A DNA stretch of 64,000 nucleotides from an uncultured Gemmatimonadota bacterium (GTDB lineage: Bacteria > Gemmatimonadota > Gemmatimonadetes > Gemmatimonadales > Gemmatimonadaceae). The DNA lies in contig CADEDA010000010.1 of NCBI GenBank assembly GCA_902825965.1, forward strand, positions 8,010 to 72,009, read 5' to 3'. Position 1 is the stretch's first letter, and each line of letters opens with the position of its first letter. The position numbers and the translations under genes were made by a program. Shown here piece by piece: positions 34,553-47,058 of this stretch. The notes below the pieces were generated by a model that was not told where the DNA came from, did not search any database, and saw only the letters and a list, made by a program, of their open reading frames with translations.

Positions 34553-36117
34553 GTCTCCACCACCGGAAGGATGACGCGGAAGGTACTCCCCTGCCCGATC
34601 GTCGAGTCGACCTCGATGCGACCGCCGTGCTCCTGCACGATGCCGTAGCAGATGGAGAGGCCGAGGCCGGTGCCCTGCCCCGGTTCCTTGGTCGTGTAGA
34701 AGGGCTCGAAGATCTTGGTGAACTCGCTGCGGGCGATGCCGTGCCCGGTGTCGATGACCTCGAGGATCACGCCGTCGTGCACGGTCGGCCCCGGGCGCGT
34801 GACGATGCGCACGGTACCCCGCTCCTGCATGGCATCCATGGCGTTGAGCAGCAGGGCCATCAGCACCTGCACGAGCTGCTCGGTGCTGGCCTGCGGTACG
34901 CGGCCGATCAACGGGTCGAGGGTGGTCTGCACCGAGAGCCGCTTGAAGCGCACGTGGTGCTTGAGGAGGAACAGGGTGCGCTCGACGACCTCGTTGAGGC
35001 TCACGCGCTCCTTGCGCGGCTGCTTGGGGCGGCTGAAGTCGAGCAGGCCGTCCACGATCTGCTTGCAGCGCACGACCTCGTTCTCGATGATGCCGAGGAA
35101 GTCACGGGTCTCGGGCGACACGGGCGCGCCGGCCTTCTCGAGGTCCTCGATCCGATACCCCAGCGACTCCGCGCAGGCCGCGATGGTCGCCAGCGGGTTG
35201 TTGATCTCGTGCATGACCCCGGCGGCGAGCTGGCCGATGGCGGCGAGCTTCTCCGACTGCGAGAAGCGCTCCTGTGCCTGCTGCCAGTCGGTCACGTCCT
35301 CCCCGATGGTGATGACGTGTGTCACCGGACCATCGCCGAGCCGCATGGGGATCTTGCTGATGCGGTAGGTGCGCTGCTCGCCGGAGAGCGTGCTCTCCAT
35401 CTGGTACTCCTGCATGCGGCCGGTCGCGAAGACCTGGTCGAACTCGCGCCGGAGCATGTCGCCCGGCTGGCGGTGCAGGATCTCGAAGATGGTGCGCCCG
35501 AGCGCTTCCTCGCGCGAGACACCCTGCATGCCGGTCTCGCGCTTGCGGTTCCAGCTCTGGATGCGGTACTCCCGGTCGATCACATAGAGACCGAGCGGGA
35601 GGGAGTCGATGACCTTCTCGATGAAGCGGTGCCCGCGCTCGATCTCGGCGGTGCGCGACGCCACCTCCACCTCCAACTGCCGTGAGCGCTCGGCATGCGC
35701 CAGCTCGGGGGCGAGCAGGTTGGCGAGGGCGCTGAGCAGGAGCCGCTCCTCGGGCTCCAGGATGCGCGTGGTCCGCAGCGCCAGCGCGCCCACACGCCGC
35801 TCGCCGAAGACGATGCCCTCGAGCCGGAGATCGTTGCGCGACTGCTTCTCCGTGGCGCCCGGCAGGCCGTTCCGGATCTCCTGTTCCGTGAGCAACCGGG
35901 TCCCCCGGCCCCAGCCGAGCGTCATGCCGTTCGGCGTGTGCAGCCACACCCCTACCTCGGCCGCGTCAGTGACGGCCGTGATGGTCCCGAGGATCCGGTC
36001 GATGATGGCCTCGAGCGGCCGCGCCGACGCCAGCTCGGCGCTGATGGCGGCGAGTGTGCCCAGCGCGCGGGTCGCGCGCTCTTCGGAGGACTCGGTCGCG
36101 TACTGGTGGTCGGCCAC
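34549..36117 (-). CDS. Cytoplasmic GAF-PAS sensor histidine kinase
   Basis: About 522 aa with no membrane segment. A GAF-like region (AIIDRILGTITAVTDAAEVGVWLH... LLSALANLLAPELA) is followed by a PAS domain (FIEKVIDSLPLGLYVIDREYRIQSWN, GEDVTDWQQAQ). The HisKA box is SEKLAAIGQLAAGVMHEINNPLATIAACAES, the NtrB/ATO-type H-box, with HATPase boxes LNAMDAMQERG, DTGHGI and GTGLGLSICYGIVQEHGG. The GTG at 36117 is chosen near the TAGCTT promoter; the frame extends further. This H-box type usually partners NtrC-like regulators, yet the neighbour is OmpR-type. Confidence 0.88.
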   Translation of the reverse strand: MADHQYATESSEERATRALGTLAAISAELASARPLEAIIDRILGTITAVTDAAEVGVWLHTPNGMTLGWGRGTRLLTEQEIRNGLPGATEKQSRNDLRLEGIVFGERRVGALALRTTRILEPEERLLLSALANLLAPELAHAERSRQLEVEVASRTAEIERGHRFIEKVIDSLPLGLYVIDREYRIQSWNRKRETGMQGVSREEALGRTIFEILHRQPGDMLRREFDQVFATGRMQEYQMESTLSGEQRTYRISKIPMRLGDGPVTHVITIGEDVTDWQQAQERFSQSEKLAAIGQLAAGVMHEINNPLATIAACAESLGYRIEDLEKAGAPVSPETRDFLGIIENEVVRCKQIVDGLLDFSRPKQPRKERVSLNEVVERTLFLLKHHVRFKRLSVQTTLDPLIGRVPQASTEQLVQVLMALLLNAMDAMQERGTVRIVTRPGPTVHDGVILEVIDTGHGIARSEFTKIFEPFYTTKEPGQGTGLGLSICYGIVQEHGGRIEVDSTIGQGSTFRVILPVVET

Positions 36118-36142
36118 GGGCTCGGAGTGAGGTCTTGGGGTG

Positions 36143-36171
36143 AAGCTACCGGCGGCCCTCAGGGCGGACAA
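36143..36171 (-). promoter_or_regulatory. Promoter of the kinase-regulator-kinase operon
   Basis: TTGTCC (36171-36166), a 17-bp spacer and TAGCTT (36148-36143) on the minus strand, ending 25 nt before the start of the first kinase. The -35 matches 4/6. The 16-bp CGCCGGTAGCTTCACC core is repeated upstream of the permease at 28617. The divergent region up to hsp20 (36350) shows no CIRCE element. Confidence 0.5.
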
Positions 36172-36349
36172 GGTGAACGCGCGGTCACCGTGCCAGCGTG
36201 ACAGCGCGACACGTCGGCACGGCAGACGCGTGGGTCGCTCTGACCGGGAATGCCCGGCATGCCCGATGCGCATTGCGAGGGCGTGCGGCTCCGGACGGGG
36301 CCGCCGTCCCACATGACCACGCAGACCCCATTGCCGGAGGATTCATCCT

Positions 36350-36778
36350 ATGGTGTACCGCACGACGCTGACCCCGCTCTTCACGCTCCGCCGCGAGATG
36401 GACCGCATCCTCGAGGATGCGTTCGGACGCGAGCAGCAGCCGACGGTGGCCTGGACGCCCGCCGCGGACGTCCGCGAGGAGGAGGGGGCATATGTGTTCG
36501 AACTCGACCTGCCCGGCGTGGCCGGGGAGTCGATCGAGGTGACGACGGACCAAGGCGTGCTGACGGTGCGCGGTGAGCGCCGCAGCGAGGCGCGCGAGAC
36601 GAACGCGGGCCGCTGGCATGTCGTGGAGCGCGTGCAGGGCAGCTTCCGCCGGAGCTTCCAGCTCCCGGGTCAGGTGGCCGAGGACAAGATCGAGGCGCAG
36701 CTGACCAACGGCCTGCTGCGGGTGCGGGTGCCGAAGGCGGAAGTGCCGAAGGCGAAGAAGATCGAAGTCAAGATCTGA
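36350..36778 (+). CDS. Hsp20 family small heat-shock protein
   Basis: A 142-aa sHSP with the alpha-crystallin domain from about residue 36 (WTPAADVREEEGAYVFELDLPGV, GVLTVRGERRSE, GSFRRSFQLPGQV, NGLLRVRVPKAEV). The N-terminus (TTLTPLFTLRREMDRILEDAF) is the usual amphipathic arm. It holds unfolding proteins in the cytoplasm. A strong GGAGG lies 9 nt before the ATG. The expected C-terminal I-x-I anchor is KIEVKI. Confidence 0.93.
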   Translation: MVYRTTLTPLFTLRREMDRILEDAFGREQQPTVAWTPAADVREEEGAYVFELDLPGVAGESIEVTTDQGVLTVRGERRSEARETNAGRWHVVERVQGSFRRSFQLPGQVAEDKIEAQLTNGLLRVRVPKAEVPKAKKIEVKI

Positions 36779-36832
36779 CCCCGCGTCGCGGGAAGGTGCG
36801 GGCGGCACCGCACGCTCGCGCTGCACTGAACG

Positions 36833-36871
36833 ACGATGCGGGAGGGCTCGGTCAGAGCCCTCCCGCATCGT
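36833..36871. terminator. 17-bp perfect hairpin between hsp20 and peroxiredoxin
   Basis: Arms 36833-36849 and 36855-36871 are perfectly complementary around a GGTCA loop. It lies 54 bp after hsp20 and 28 bp after the convergent peroxiredoxin stop, so it can terminate both. No T-tract follows. Confidence 0.6.
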
Positions 36872-36899
36872 CATGCGGTCGCTGTCCGGCGCCCGCGGC

Positions 36900-37367
36900 T
36901 CACTGGAGCTTCGCGATCTCGGCCAGGATCTCGCTGTTCTCGCGCCGCGTGCCCGGCGTCGCCTCGACGAACTGCCAGCGGATGACGCCGGCCTTGTCGA
37001 TGAGGAAGTAGGCGCGGTTGGAGAAGAACGTGGCGTCCATGAGCGTGCCGTAGGCGCGGCTGGCCTCGCGCTTGAAGTCGGAGGCGAGGTCCACCGACAT
37101 CTGGTACTTCGCCTTGAACTCCTTGAGCGAGGGCACGGCGTCGACGGAGATCGGGATCACCGTGACGTCCTGCCCTTGGAACGCGGCGTAGTCGTCGGTG
37201 AAGGCGCAGAGCTCGGCCGTGCAGGTGCTGGTGAACGCGAGCGGGAAGAACGCCAGGAGCACGTTCTGCTTCCCCTTGAACGCCGACAGGGTGACCTTCT
37301 CGCCCTTGGTCGTATCGAGGGTGAAGTCCGGGGCGGCCGAGCCGACCGCGGGGACGGGTGTGGACAT
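36900..37367 (-). CDS. Peroxiredoxin (AhpC/TSA family, AhpE/BCP-like)
   Basis: A 155-aa thiol peroxidase. The start at 37367 (MSTPVPAVGSAAPDFTL) gives the standard family N-terminus; an upstream in-frame extension is translation of the tRNA-Ala gene and is discarded. The peroxidatic Cys sits in AFTSTCTAELCAF, with a second Cys 5 residues later as in BCP-type resolving pairs. Other blocks are ISVDAVPSLKEFKAKY and FLIDKAGVIRWQFV. It detoxifies peroxides with thioredoxin (compare trxB at 8071). Confidence 0.92.
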   Translation of the reverse strand: MSTPVPAVGSAAPDFTLDTTKGEKVTLSAFKGKQNVLLAFFPLAFTSTCTAELCAFTDDYAAFQGQDVTVIPISVDAVPSLKEFKAKYQMSVDLASDFKREASRAYGTLMDATFFSNRAYFLIDKAGVIRWQFVEATPGTRRENSEILAEIAKLQ

Positions 37368-37390
37368 CGGGATGGTGTCGTGGGGTGGAG

Positions 37391-37463
37391 TGGAGCGTGC
37401 CGGGATCGAACCGGCGACCCCCTGCTTGCAAAGCAGGTGCTCTCCCAGCTGAGCTAACGCCCC
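37391..37463 (-). tRNA. tRNA-Ala(TGC)
   Basis: A 73-nt cloverleaf on the minus strand. Acceptor GGGGCGT pairs with ACGCTCC (one G-T), followed by discriminator A. The D arm is of the GCTCAGCTGGGAGAGC type. Anticodon stem CCTGC/GCAGG encloses TTTGCAA with TGC at 37430-37428, and the T arm contains GGTTCGATCC. CCA is not encoded. It ends 23 bp before the peroxiredoxin start and may be co-transcribed with it. Confidence 0.96.
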
Positions 37464-37476
37464 ATGGGATGCAGGG

Positions 37477-37482
37477 AATCTA
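37477..37482 (-). promoter_or_regulatory. TAGATT -10-like element of tRNA-Ala
   Basis: TAGATT followed by C on the minus strand ends 13 nt before the tRNA 5' end, predicting a start about 6 nt upstream of the mature tRNA. A clear -35 is not seen. The same hexamer precedes trxB and dedA. Confidence 0.45.
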
Positions 37483-37535
37483 ATGCGGGGTGGTGCGGAG
37501 TGGGATAGTTGAGTGGATGCGGGAGAATCCATGCG

Positions 37536-37570
37536 CGAGGGGCGCCCGGTCGAAGACCGGGCGCCCCTCG
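37536..37570 (-). terminator. 16-bp perfect hairpin after the act operon
   Basis: Arms 37536-37551 and 37555-37570 are perfectly complementary with loop GAA. It begins 25 bp after the actF stop, at the end of the alternative complex III operon. No T-run follows on the minus strand. Confidence 0.6.
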
Positions 37571-37595
37571 TTGTTCCGTGCGGCCCGCGGCGGTC

Positions 37596-38939
37596 CTACT
37601 CGTGTGCGGGCAGCGGTTCCATCGTCTCGGGGTCCACGGGCACCTGCACCTCATCCCGGTACGGCGAGGTCATCTTGAACACCTGCGCCTTGGGGAACGC
37701 ATCCATGAACTGTGCGTAGCTCCACGCGAAGAGGCCGAGGAAGCCGGCGAAGATGCCGAGTTCCCAGAAGCCGAGCGGGAGGTGCTCGACCTTGGAGCCG
37801 TAGATCGACGGATAGATCTCGGTGTAGCGCGAGAACCAGAGGCCCAGGAACGACGACGTCGCGAACAGGATCATGGTCGGGGAGAAGGTCTTGGCCTTCA
37901 CCGAGAGCAGGCCGAAGAACGGCACGATGAAGGTCAACACCGCCGCCGCCATTGTGGTCGGCTTCCAGGCGCCGGTGAGGCGCAGCGTGAAGAAGTGCGT
38001 CTCTTCCGCGAGGTTGCCGTACCAGATGATCAGGAACTGCGAGAACGTGATGTAGCCCCAGAACGCCGTGAAGGCGAAGCAGAGCTTGCCCACGTCATGA
38101 TAGTGCTTCTCGGTGACGAGCTCGGGCAGTTCGGGGAACATGCCCTTGTACCACCGCAGCAACACGGCCCAGATCATGAGCGCCACCAGCCAGCCGCCCA
38201 TGAACACCTGCCAGCCGTACATCGTCGAGAAGAAGTGGTAGTCCAGCGACATCGAGTGGTCCCAGGCCAGGACGCACCAGCCGAAGCCGAACACCAGCGC
38301 CATCACCACGGCGATCTTGCCCTGCAGCGAGTGCGTCGAGTGCAGCTCGCGGCGTTCCTCGCCGAAGCGCGCGCGCATCTTCGCGCGCAACCCGGCCGCC
38401 CAGGAGGCGCCGAACTCCGGCGTGACGCCGACGTCGAGGCGGACGGACGTCCACACGTACCAGACCTGCAGCCCCACGAGCGCCGCGAAGATCAGGATGT
38501 TGCGCAGGTAGAAGAAGCCGTGATTGAAGTAGGCCTCCTTCTCCGGGATGAGTTCCCCGGTGCCAACCAGGTCCCACCAGGGGTAGAGGTGTCCCTTGCC
38601 GCCGAAGAGGATCACCAGCAGCCCGACCGCGGCGATCGGCAGGAAGGCGACGAACCCTTCGAGGAAGCGGATCACGCCGCGCGACCAGCGCGCGGTGACG
38701 ATACGCTGCACCGCCGCGAACATCACGGCGGCCGACGCGATGGTGGTGAAGAACAGCCAGTTGACGAGGAACGCCTGCCAGGCGCGCGCCTGGCCCGTGG
38801 CAGCGCCCACGACGAAGAGGATCATCCCGAGGATGCCGACGATGAGTCCGCCCTTCTTGAGGGCGTCGGGCATCGTCTTGTCGCGCAGCGCGGCGACGAG
38901 TTGCTCGCGCGGCGGGGAGTAGTGGTGCTGGCCGCTCAT
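37596..38939 (-). CDS. actF: Alternative complex III membrane subunit ActF
   Basis: A 447-aa protein with about 10 hydrophobic segments, the second polytopic subunit of the quinol:cytochrome c oxidoreductase. Recognisable stretches are FLVNWLFFTTIASAAVMFAAVQRI, GFGWCVLAWDHSMSLDYHFFSTMYGWQVFMGGW and FAFTAFWGYITFSQFLIIWYGNLAEET. ActC and ActF form the membrane core that takes part in quinol oxidation and possibly ion movement. The ATG overlaps the actE stop (ATGA). It is last in the operon. Confidence 0.92.
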   Translation of the reverse strand: MSGQHHYSPPREQLVAALRDKTMPDALKKGGLIVGILGMILFVVGAATGQARAWQAFLVNWLFFTTIASAAVMFAAVQRIVTARWSRGVIRFLEGFVAFLPIAAVGLLVILFGGKGHLYPWWDLVGTGELIPEKEAYFNHGFFYLRNILIFAALVGLQVWYVWTSVRLDVGVTPEFGASWAAGLRAKMRARFGEERRELHSTHSLQGKIAVVMALVFGFGWCVLAWDHSMSLDYHFFSTMYGWQVFMGGWLVALMIWAVLLRWYKGMFPELPELVTEKHYHDVGKLCFAFTAFWGYITFSQFLIIWYGNLAEETHFFTLRLTGAWKPTTMAAAVLTFIVPFFGLLSVKAKTFSPTMILFATSSFLGLWFSRYTEIYPSIYGSKVEHLPLGFWELGIFAGFLGLFAWSYAQFMDAFPKAQVFKMTSPYRDEVQVPVDPETMEPLPAHE

Positions 38940-39685
38940 TCGTGACCTCCGGACTTGCTTTCCTTTGCCGCGCCCTCAGCCGCCTTCTCGGCCTTGGGCG
39001 TGATGCCGTCCGTGCTCGGCTTGCGGTGCATCACCGGGACGGTAGGACCGACGTTCGACCGCCCGGGCAGCGCGCTGCCCGTCTGCCCCGGGAAGCCCAC
39101 GGGTCCGGCCTGCACCGGGTACCGCCCCTGCAAGCCGCGCAGGTAGTTCACCACGTCCCAGCGGTCCGCCTCGGGGATGCGGTTGAACGAGGGCATCAAG
39201 CCGCGACCGTTGCGCATCATGCCGAAGATGTAGCCGTCGGTGCGTTGCTGGGTCATGGGCAGGATCAGGCTCGGCGCGATGCCGTACGCCGGGTTGAGCT
39301 GCTTCAGGCTGCCGTTGCCGTCGGCGAGGTCGCCGTGGCAGACCGCGCAGTTGATCTGGTAGACCTTGTGGCCGTTCTCGAGCGAGCGCGCGTCGGGCTG
39401 CGTCGGGTTCGGGATGCCGGCCAGGGAATCGATCTGGAACGGCAGCGCCTGGTAGGACACCTGCCACGACGTCATCGCGACGCCGGTGACGGGCACCGAG
39501 CCCTGCGGGTTGCCGCGGAACGGGATGGTGTCCGCCGCCGCCGAGTCGCTGGAGAACTTCTGCCAGGTCCCCACCGACGGCTGCTGCTTCATGTCGGTGA
39601 GCCACTCGTCGCCGTTGCAGGCGCCGAGCAGCACGGGGAACGCGACCAGCGCGAGGCGCCGGGCGAGACGAGGATTACCGGTCAC
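38936..39685 (-). CDS. actE: Alternative complex III monoheme cytochrome c lipoprotein ActE
   Basis: GTG at 39685 gives 249 aa, beginning with signal RRLALVAFPVLLGAC (lipobox LGAC). One heme c site, CAVCH, is followed by the axial-Met region NGRGLMPSFNRI. A Gly/Pro/Lys-rich tail ends the protein. ActE carries electrons out of the complex. Overlaps actD by 11 bp and actF by 4 bp. Confidence 0.92.
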   Translation of the reverse strand: MTGNPRLARRLALVAFPVLLGACNGDEWLTDMKQQPSVGTWQKFSSDSAAADTIPFRGNPQGSVPVTGVAMTSWQVSYQALPFQIDSLAGIPNPTQPDARSLENGHKVYQINCAVCHGDLADGNGSLKQLNPAYGIAPSLILPMTQQRTDGYIFGMMRNGRGLMPSFNRIPEADRWDVVNYLRGLQGRYPVQAGPVGFPGQTGSALPGRSNVGPTVPVMHRKPSTDGITPKAEKAAEGAAKESKSGGHE

Positions 39686-40178
39686 CGCGCACCTCCACCG
39701 CGCCGTGCCGGCGCAGGATCGCTTCGGCCTCGGCGAGCTTCTCCGGCGCGCACTCGCACCAGACGCCGTAGCTGCCATGGCTGAACGCGGGGTCGTACCC
39801 GACGGTCGTCGTCAGGCGCGGGATCCCCGCGAGATAGAACATCCCGAACACGGTCGACAGGCAGCCGACCATGACCATCACCTCGAACCCGAACACCGTG
39901 TACGGCAGCCAGGTGGAGATCGCCTTGCCGCCGACCACCAAGGGCCAGTAGTTGGAGCCCCAGATGGCGATCCAGTAGCCGAAGCAGACGCCGGACAGTG
40001 CACCGATGAGCGTGAACTTGCGCACCGGGCTCTGCGGCGGATCCACCGCGTGCTCCAGCTCGTGCCGCGGCGTCGGCGAGAAGACCGTGAGCTTCCCCAC
40101 CTGCTTGTGCTTCAACTCCTCGATGGCTTCCACGGTGCTATCGAGCTCCGCGAAGACGCCCAACATGCCTTGCATCAT
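39675..40178 (-). CDS. actD: Alternative complex III subunit ActD (DUF3341)
   Basis: A 167-aa DUF3341 protein: a soluble N-terminus (MLGVFAELDSTVEAIEELK), two membrane helices (FTLIGALSGVCFGYWIAIWG, VFGFEVMVMVGCLSTVFGMFYLAG) and a C-terminal tail. It bundles the membrane subunits of the complex. One base separates it from actC and it overlaps actE. Confidence 0.92.
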   Translation of the reverse strand: MMQGMLGVFAELDSTVEAIEELKHKQVGKLTVFSPTPRHELEHAVDPPQSPVRKFTLIGALSGVCFGYWIAIWGSNYWPLVVGGKAISTWLPYTVFGFEVMVMVGCLSTVFGMFYLAGIPRLTTTVGYDPAFSHGSYGVWCECAPEKLAEAEAILRRHGAVEVRGDR

Positions 40179-40179
40179 C

Positions 40180-41586
<1,407 letters not shown>

Positions 41587-41599
41587 GGTCCGCGCCCCC

Positions 41600-44650
<3,051 letters not shown>

Positions 44651-44659
44651 CAGGCGGTC

Positions 44660-45382
44660 CTAGTAGTGGCAGGTGGCGCAGTCGTACGTCGCCTTCTTGC
44701 GCGGGAGCGCGAGCGTGGCGGAGTCGGGTTCGAGACCCGCGGCGCGCACCCCTTCGGCGGGGGAGTAGCCGTTCACGTGGCAGTTCACGCACCAGCCCAT
44801 GTTGAGGCTCTGGGCCTGGAAGACCTGCTGCATGTTGTTGACCTGGCCATGGCAGCTCTGGCAGGTGACACCGGCGTTCACGTGGCGCATGTGCGGGAAG
44901 TGCACGTACTCCGGCACCTTATGGACGCGCACCCACGGGATCGGCTGCTTCTTGGTCCAGTACTCCGTGAGCTTGGCGATCTCCGGACGCCCGGCGCCGA
45001 CGATGGTGTGGCACCCCATGCACGTCGCGACGGCGGGGAGGCCCGGATCCGGCGACTTGTCGGCCGCATTGTGACAGAACGCGCAGTTCATCTTGAGCGC
45101 GTTCACGTGCACCGGATGCGGGAACTTGATCGGCTGCTCCGGCGAGCGGCCGATGCCGCCGCCGAGATAGTGCGTGTAGCCGGAGGCGCCGCTGTAGGCC
45201 CAGGGGCCCGGCTTGGCCTTGCCGAACGCTTCGCGATTTGCGGCTTCGGTCGCCGTCTCCGGCGCCCCCGCGGGCGCCTTCGGCGCGGCTGCTTGTGATC
45301 CCGCGTAGGCGGACATCATCGTCGCGGTGAGCGCGATGGCCACCAAGCCCGGGACGACGACCCACTTGCTGCGACCGGTCAT
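44660..45382 (-). CDS. actA: Alternative complex III pentaheme cytochrome c ActA
   Basis: ATG at 45382 gives 240 aa, with an N-terminal signal-anchor (VVVPGLVAIALTATMMSAYA). Five heme c motifs are present: CAFCH, CMGCH, CQSCH, CVNCH and CATCH, the ActA count. It is the periplasmic electron acceptor. First gene of actABCDEF. A perfect CRP/FNR-type palindrome is centred about 53 bp upstream of the ATG. Confidence 0.95.
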   Translation of the reverse strand: MTGRSKWVVVPGLVAIALTATMMSAYAGSQAAAPKAPAGAPETATEAANREAFGKAKPGPWAYSGASGYTHYLGGGIGRSPEQPIKFPHPVHVNALKMNCAFCHNAADKSPDPGLPAVATCMGCHTIVGAGRPEIAKLTEYWTKKQPIPWVRVHKVPEYVHFPHMRHVNAGVTCQSCHGQVNNMQQVFQAQSLNMGWCVNCHVNGYSPAEGVRAAGLEPDSATLALPRKKATYDCATCHY

Positions 45383-45423
45383 CAGCACAACTCGGAGTGG
45401 AGGGAAATCCGAATGGTCTATTC

Positions 45424-45447
45424 GGCTTGTGAACGATTTCACAAGCC
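45424..45447. promoter_or_regulatory. Perfect CRP/FNR-type palindrome upstream of the act operon
   Basis: GGCTTGTGAA-CGAT-TTCACAAGCC is a perfect inverted repeat with 10-bp arms, and contains TGTGA-N6-TCACA, the exact CRP half-site spacing. It is centred about 53 bp before the actA ATG. A core promoter is not clear, so activation versus repression cannot be stated. A 10-bp palindrome GTAGTACTAC lies further upstream at 45471-45480. Confidence 0.72.
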
Positions 45448-45527
45448 ACAGGAACACCCAAAAATGCCCCGTAGTACTACCTGCCGCAAGTGCGCCCCAC
45501 ACGATGCGTTAGGTCGCCCGGAACGGG

Positions 45528-46274
45528 CTACTCCAACCCCCGCTTCACGCGGTCGATCGTCCGCAGCACCTCGATCGCCATCGCCCGCACCAGCGTCAGC
45601 TCGCGCGAGTCGGGGCCCGCGCGATTCAACAGCGAACGGACGGAGCGCATGATGTGTTCCGGGTTGCGCGTACGGTAGAACGCGATGGCGCCGAGGCAGC
45701 GGTCGATGTCGGCGAGGGCGCGCTCCCATTCGTCGTGTTTGGGCAGCGCCGCATGGTGCTTGTGCCGCGCGAGGGTGCGCGTGGCGTCGCCTGCCTCGAG
45801 GTGCAGCTCGTACGCCGCGACGAGCACCGCCTGCGCGACGTTCAGCGAGCTGTGTTCGGTGGTGGGGATGGTGCAGAGCGTGTGCGCGCGGTCGATCGCC
45901 TCATTGGGCAGCCCGTGGTCCTCCTGCCCGAAGAGCAGCGCCACGCGGCCCTCGGCGGCCTTCTCGAGCACCACCGGGGCCAGCGCGCGGGGGGTCGTGA
46001 GCGGCCAGCGGTGCGCGCGGCGCTTGCCCCCGAAGGCCGCGACGTACACGCAGTCCGCCAGCGCGGCATCCAGGGCCTCGTAGTGCACGATCCGGTCGAC
46101 GATGTCGCGGGTGCCGTGCGCCACGCCCTCGATGCGCCAGGGATCGTACGCTACCGGCTGCACGAGGCGGAGGTCGGCGAGTCCCATGTTCTTCATCACC
46201 CGCACCGTGGCGGCGATGTTGACCGGGTCCTGTGGCCGGTTGATGACGACGACGACCTGGGCGAGGGCGGACAT
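45528..46274 (-). CDS. trmJ: tRNA (cytidine/uridine-2'-O-)-methyltransferase TrmJ-like
   Basis: A 248-aa SPOUT methyltransferase: VVVVINRPQDPVNIAATVRVMKNMGL at the N-terminus, then ALLFGQEDHGLPNEAIDRAHTLCTIPTTEHSSLNVAQAVLVAAYEL, the knotted SAM-binding motif 2/3 region of TrmH/TrmJ. A C-terminal helical extension (LTLVRAMAIEVLRTIDRV) is typical of TrmJ, which methylates position 32 in tRNA. It is divergent from dedA. Confidence 0.87.
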   Translation of the reverse strand: MSALAQVVVVINRPQDPVNIAATVRVMKNMGLADLRLVQPVAYDPWRIEGVAHGTRDIVDRIVHYEALDAALADCVYVAAFGGKRRAHRWPLTTPRALAPVVLEKAAEGRVALLFGQEDHGLPNEAIDRAHTLCTIPTTEHSSLNVAQAVLVAAYELHLEAGDATRTLARHKHHAALPKHDEWERALADIDRCLGAIAFYRTRNPEHIMRSVRSLLNRAGPDSRELTLVRAMAIEVLRTIDRVKRGLE

Positions 46275-46344
46275 GGGGCGGACGGCGGAGGGCGGAGTGC
46301 GGACAGCCGGGTGCAGCGGGCGGACGGTAAGGTAGTCGAGTCGC

Positions 46345-46350
46345 TAGATT
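46345..46350 (+). promoter_or_regulatory. TAGATT -10-like element 9 nt before dedA
   Basis: TAGATT followed by G ends 9 nt before the ATG at 46360, implying a start at or within about 3 nt of the start codon and thus a leaderless mRNA. No -35 is evident. Confidence 0.4.
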
Positions 46351-46359
46351 GCGGCCGAT

Positions 46360-46989
46360 ATGGATACGCTGATCGATCTCTTCAACCAGCTCCGCGACCT
46401 CAACACGCTGGTCGCGACCGCCGGCTACGCGGGCATCACCGCGATCATCTTCATCGAGACGGGACTGCTCTTCCCGTTCCTTCCCGGGGATTCCCTGCTC
46501 GTGACCGCCGGCCTCTTCTCGGCGCAGCAGGAAGGGCTGGTGGACCTGAACGTGTGGACGCTGGGCATCCTGTGCACCATCGCAGCGATCGCCGGCGACC
46601 AGATCGCCTACGCCATCGGTCGGCGCTCGGGCGAGGCGCTGTTCAAGCGCCCGGACTCGCGCTGGTTCAAGCAGAGCCACCTGCTCGCCGCGCAGGCCTT
46701 CTACGAGAAACACGGCGGCAAGACCATCATCATGGCGCGCTTCATGCCGTTCGCGCGGACGTTCGCGCCGGTGGTCGCCGGGGCCGCGCGGATGCGGTAC
46801 TCCACGTTCGTCTTCTACAACGTGATCGGGGGCATCGCCTGGATCTGGTCGATGCTGCTCACCGGCTACTACGTCGTCCGCATGGTGCCGGGGCTCGAGC
46901 ACCACGTGGAGAAGATCGCGATCGGCATCATCATCGTGTCGGTGATGCCGGGCGTGTGGGCGTGGTGGAAGTCCAAGACCAAACGCTGA
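46360..46989 (+). CDS. DedA family membrane protein
   Basis: A 209-aa DedA/VTT-domain protein: GYAGITAIIFIETGLLFPFLPGDSLLVTAGLF (conserved E and the FxPGD motif), GDQIAYAIGRRSGEALF, then HGGKTIIMARFMPFARTFAPVVAGAARMRYSTF, the conserved R block. It has several membrane helices. DedA proteins act in lipid-carrier (C55-P or phospholipid) translocation and envelope homeostasis. It precedes sodA on the same strand. Confidence 0.92.
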   Translation: MDTLIDLFNQLRDLNTLVATAGYAGITAIIFIETGLLFPFLPGDSLLVTAGLFSAQQEGLVDLNVWTLGILCTIAAIAGDQIAYAIGRRSGEALFKRPDSRWFKQSHLLAAQAFYEKHGGKTIIMARFMPFARTFAPVVAGAARMRYSTFVFYNVIGGIAWIWSMLLTGYYVVRMVPGLEHHVEKIAIGIIIVSVMPGVWAWWKSKTKR

Positions 46990-47026
46990 CCCTGCCGCCG
47001 ACGCCGATCCGCGCGACGGCGACGGC

Positions 47027-47032
47027 TATATT
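47027..47032 (+). promoter_or_regulatory. TATATT -10 element of sodA
   Basis: TATATT followed by G lies 26 nt before the sodA ATG (5/6 to consensus). The -35 at 17 bp is not recognisable (CCGATC). CTGGAGAC is the ribosome-binding site. Confidence 0.45.
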
Positions 47033-47058
47033 GACCCGATACCTCACTGGAGACCCCG

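Noticed and set aside
36178-36349. Heat-shock regulatory element (CIRCE or ROSE) before hsp20
   Set aside because: No TTAGCACTC-type inverted repeat or clear RNA thermometer is seen in this GC-rich stretch.
37368-37532. N-terminal extension of peroxiredoxin
   Set aside because: The segment GALAQLGEHLLCKQGVAGSIP is the translation of the tRNA-Ala gene; the real start is the ATG at 37367.
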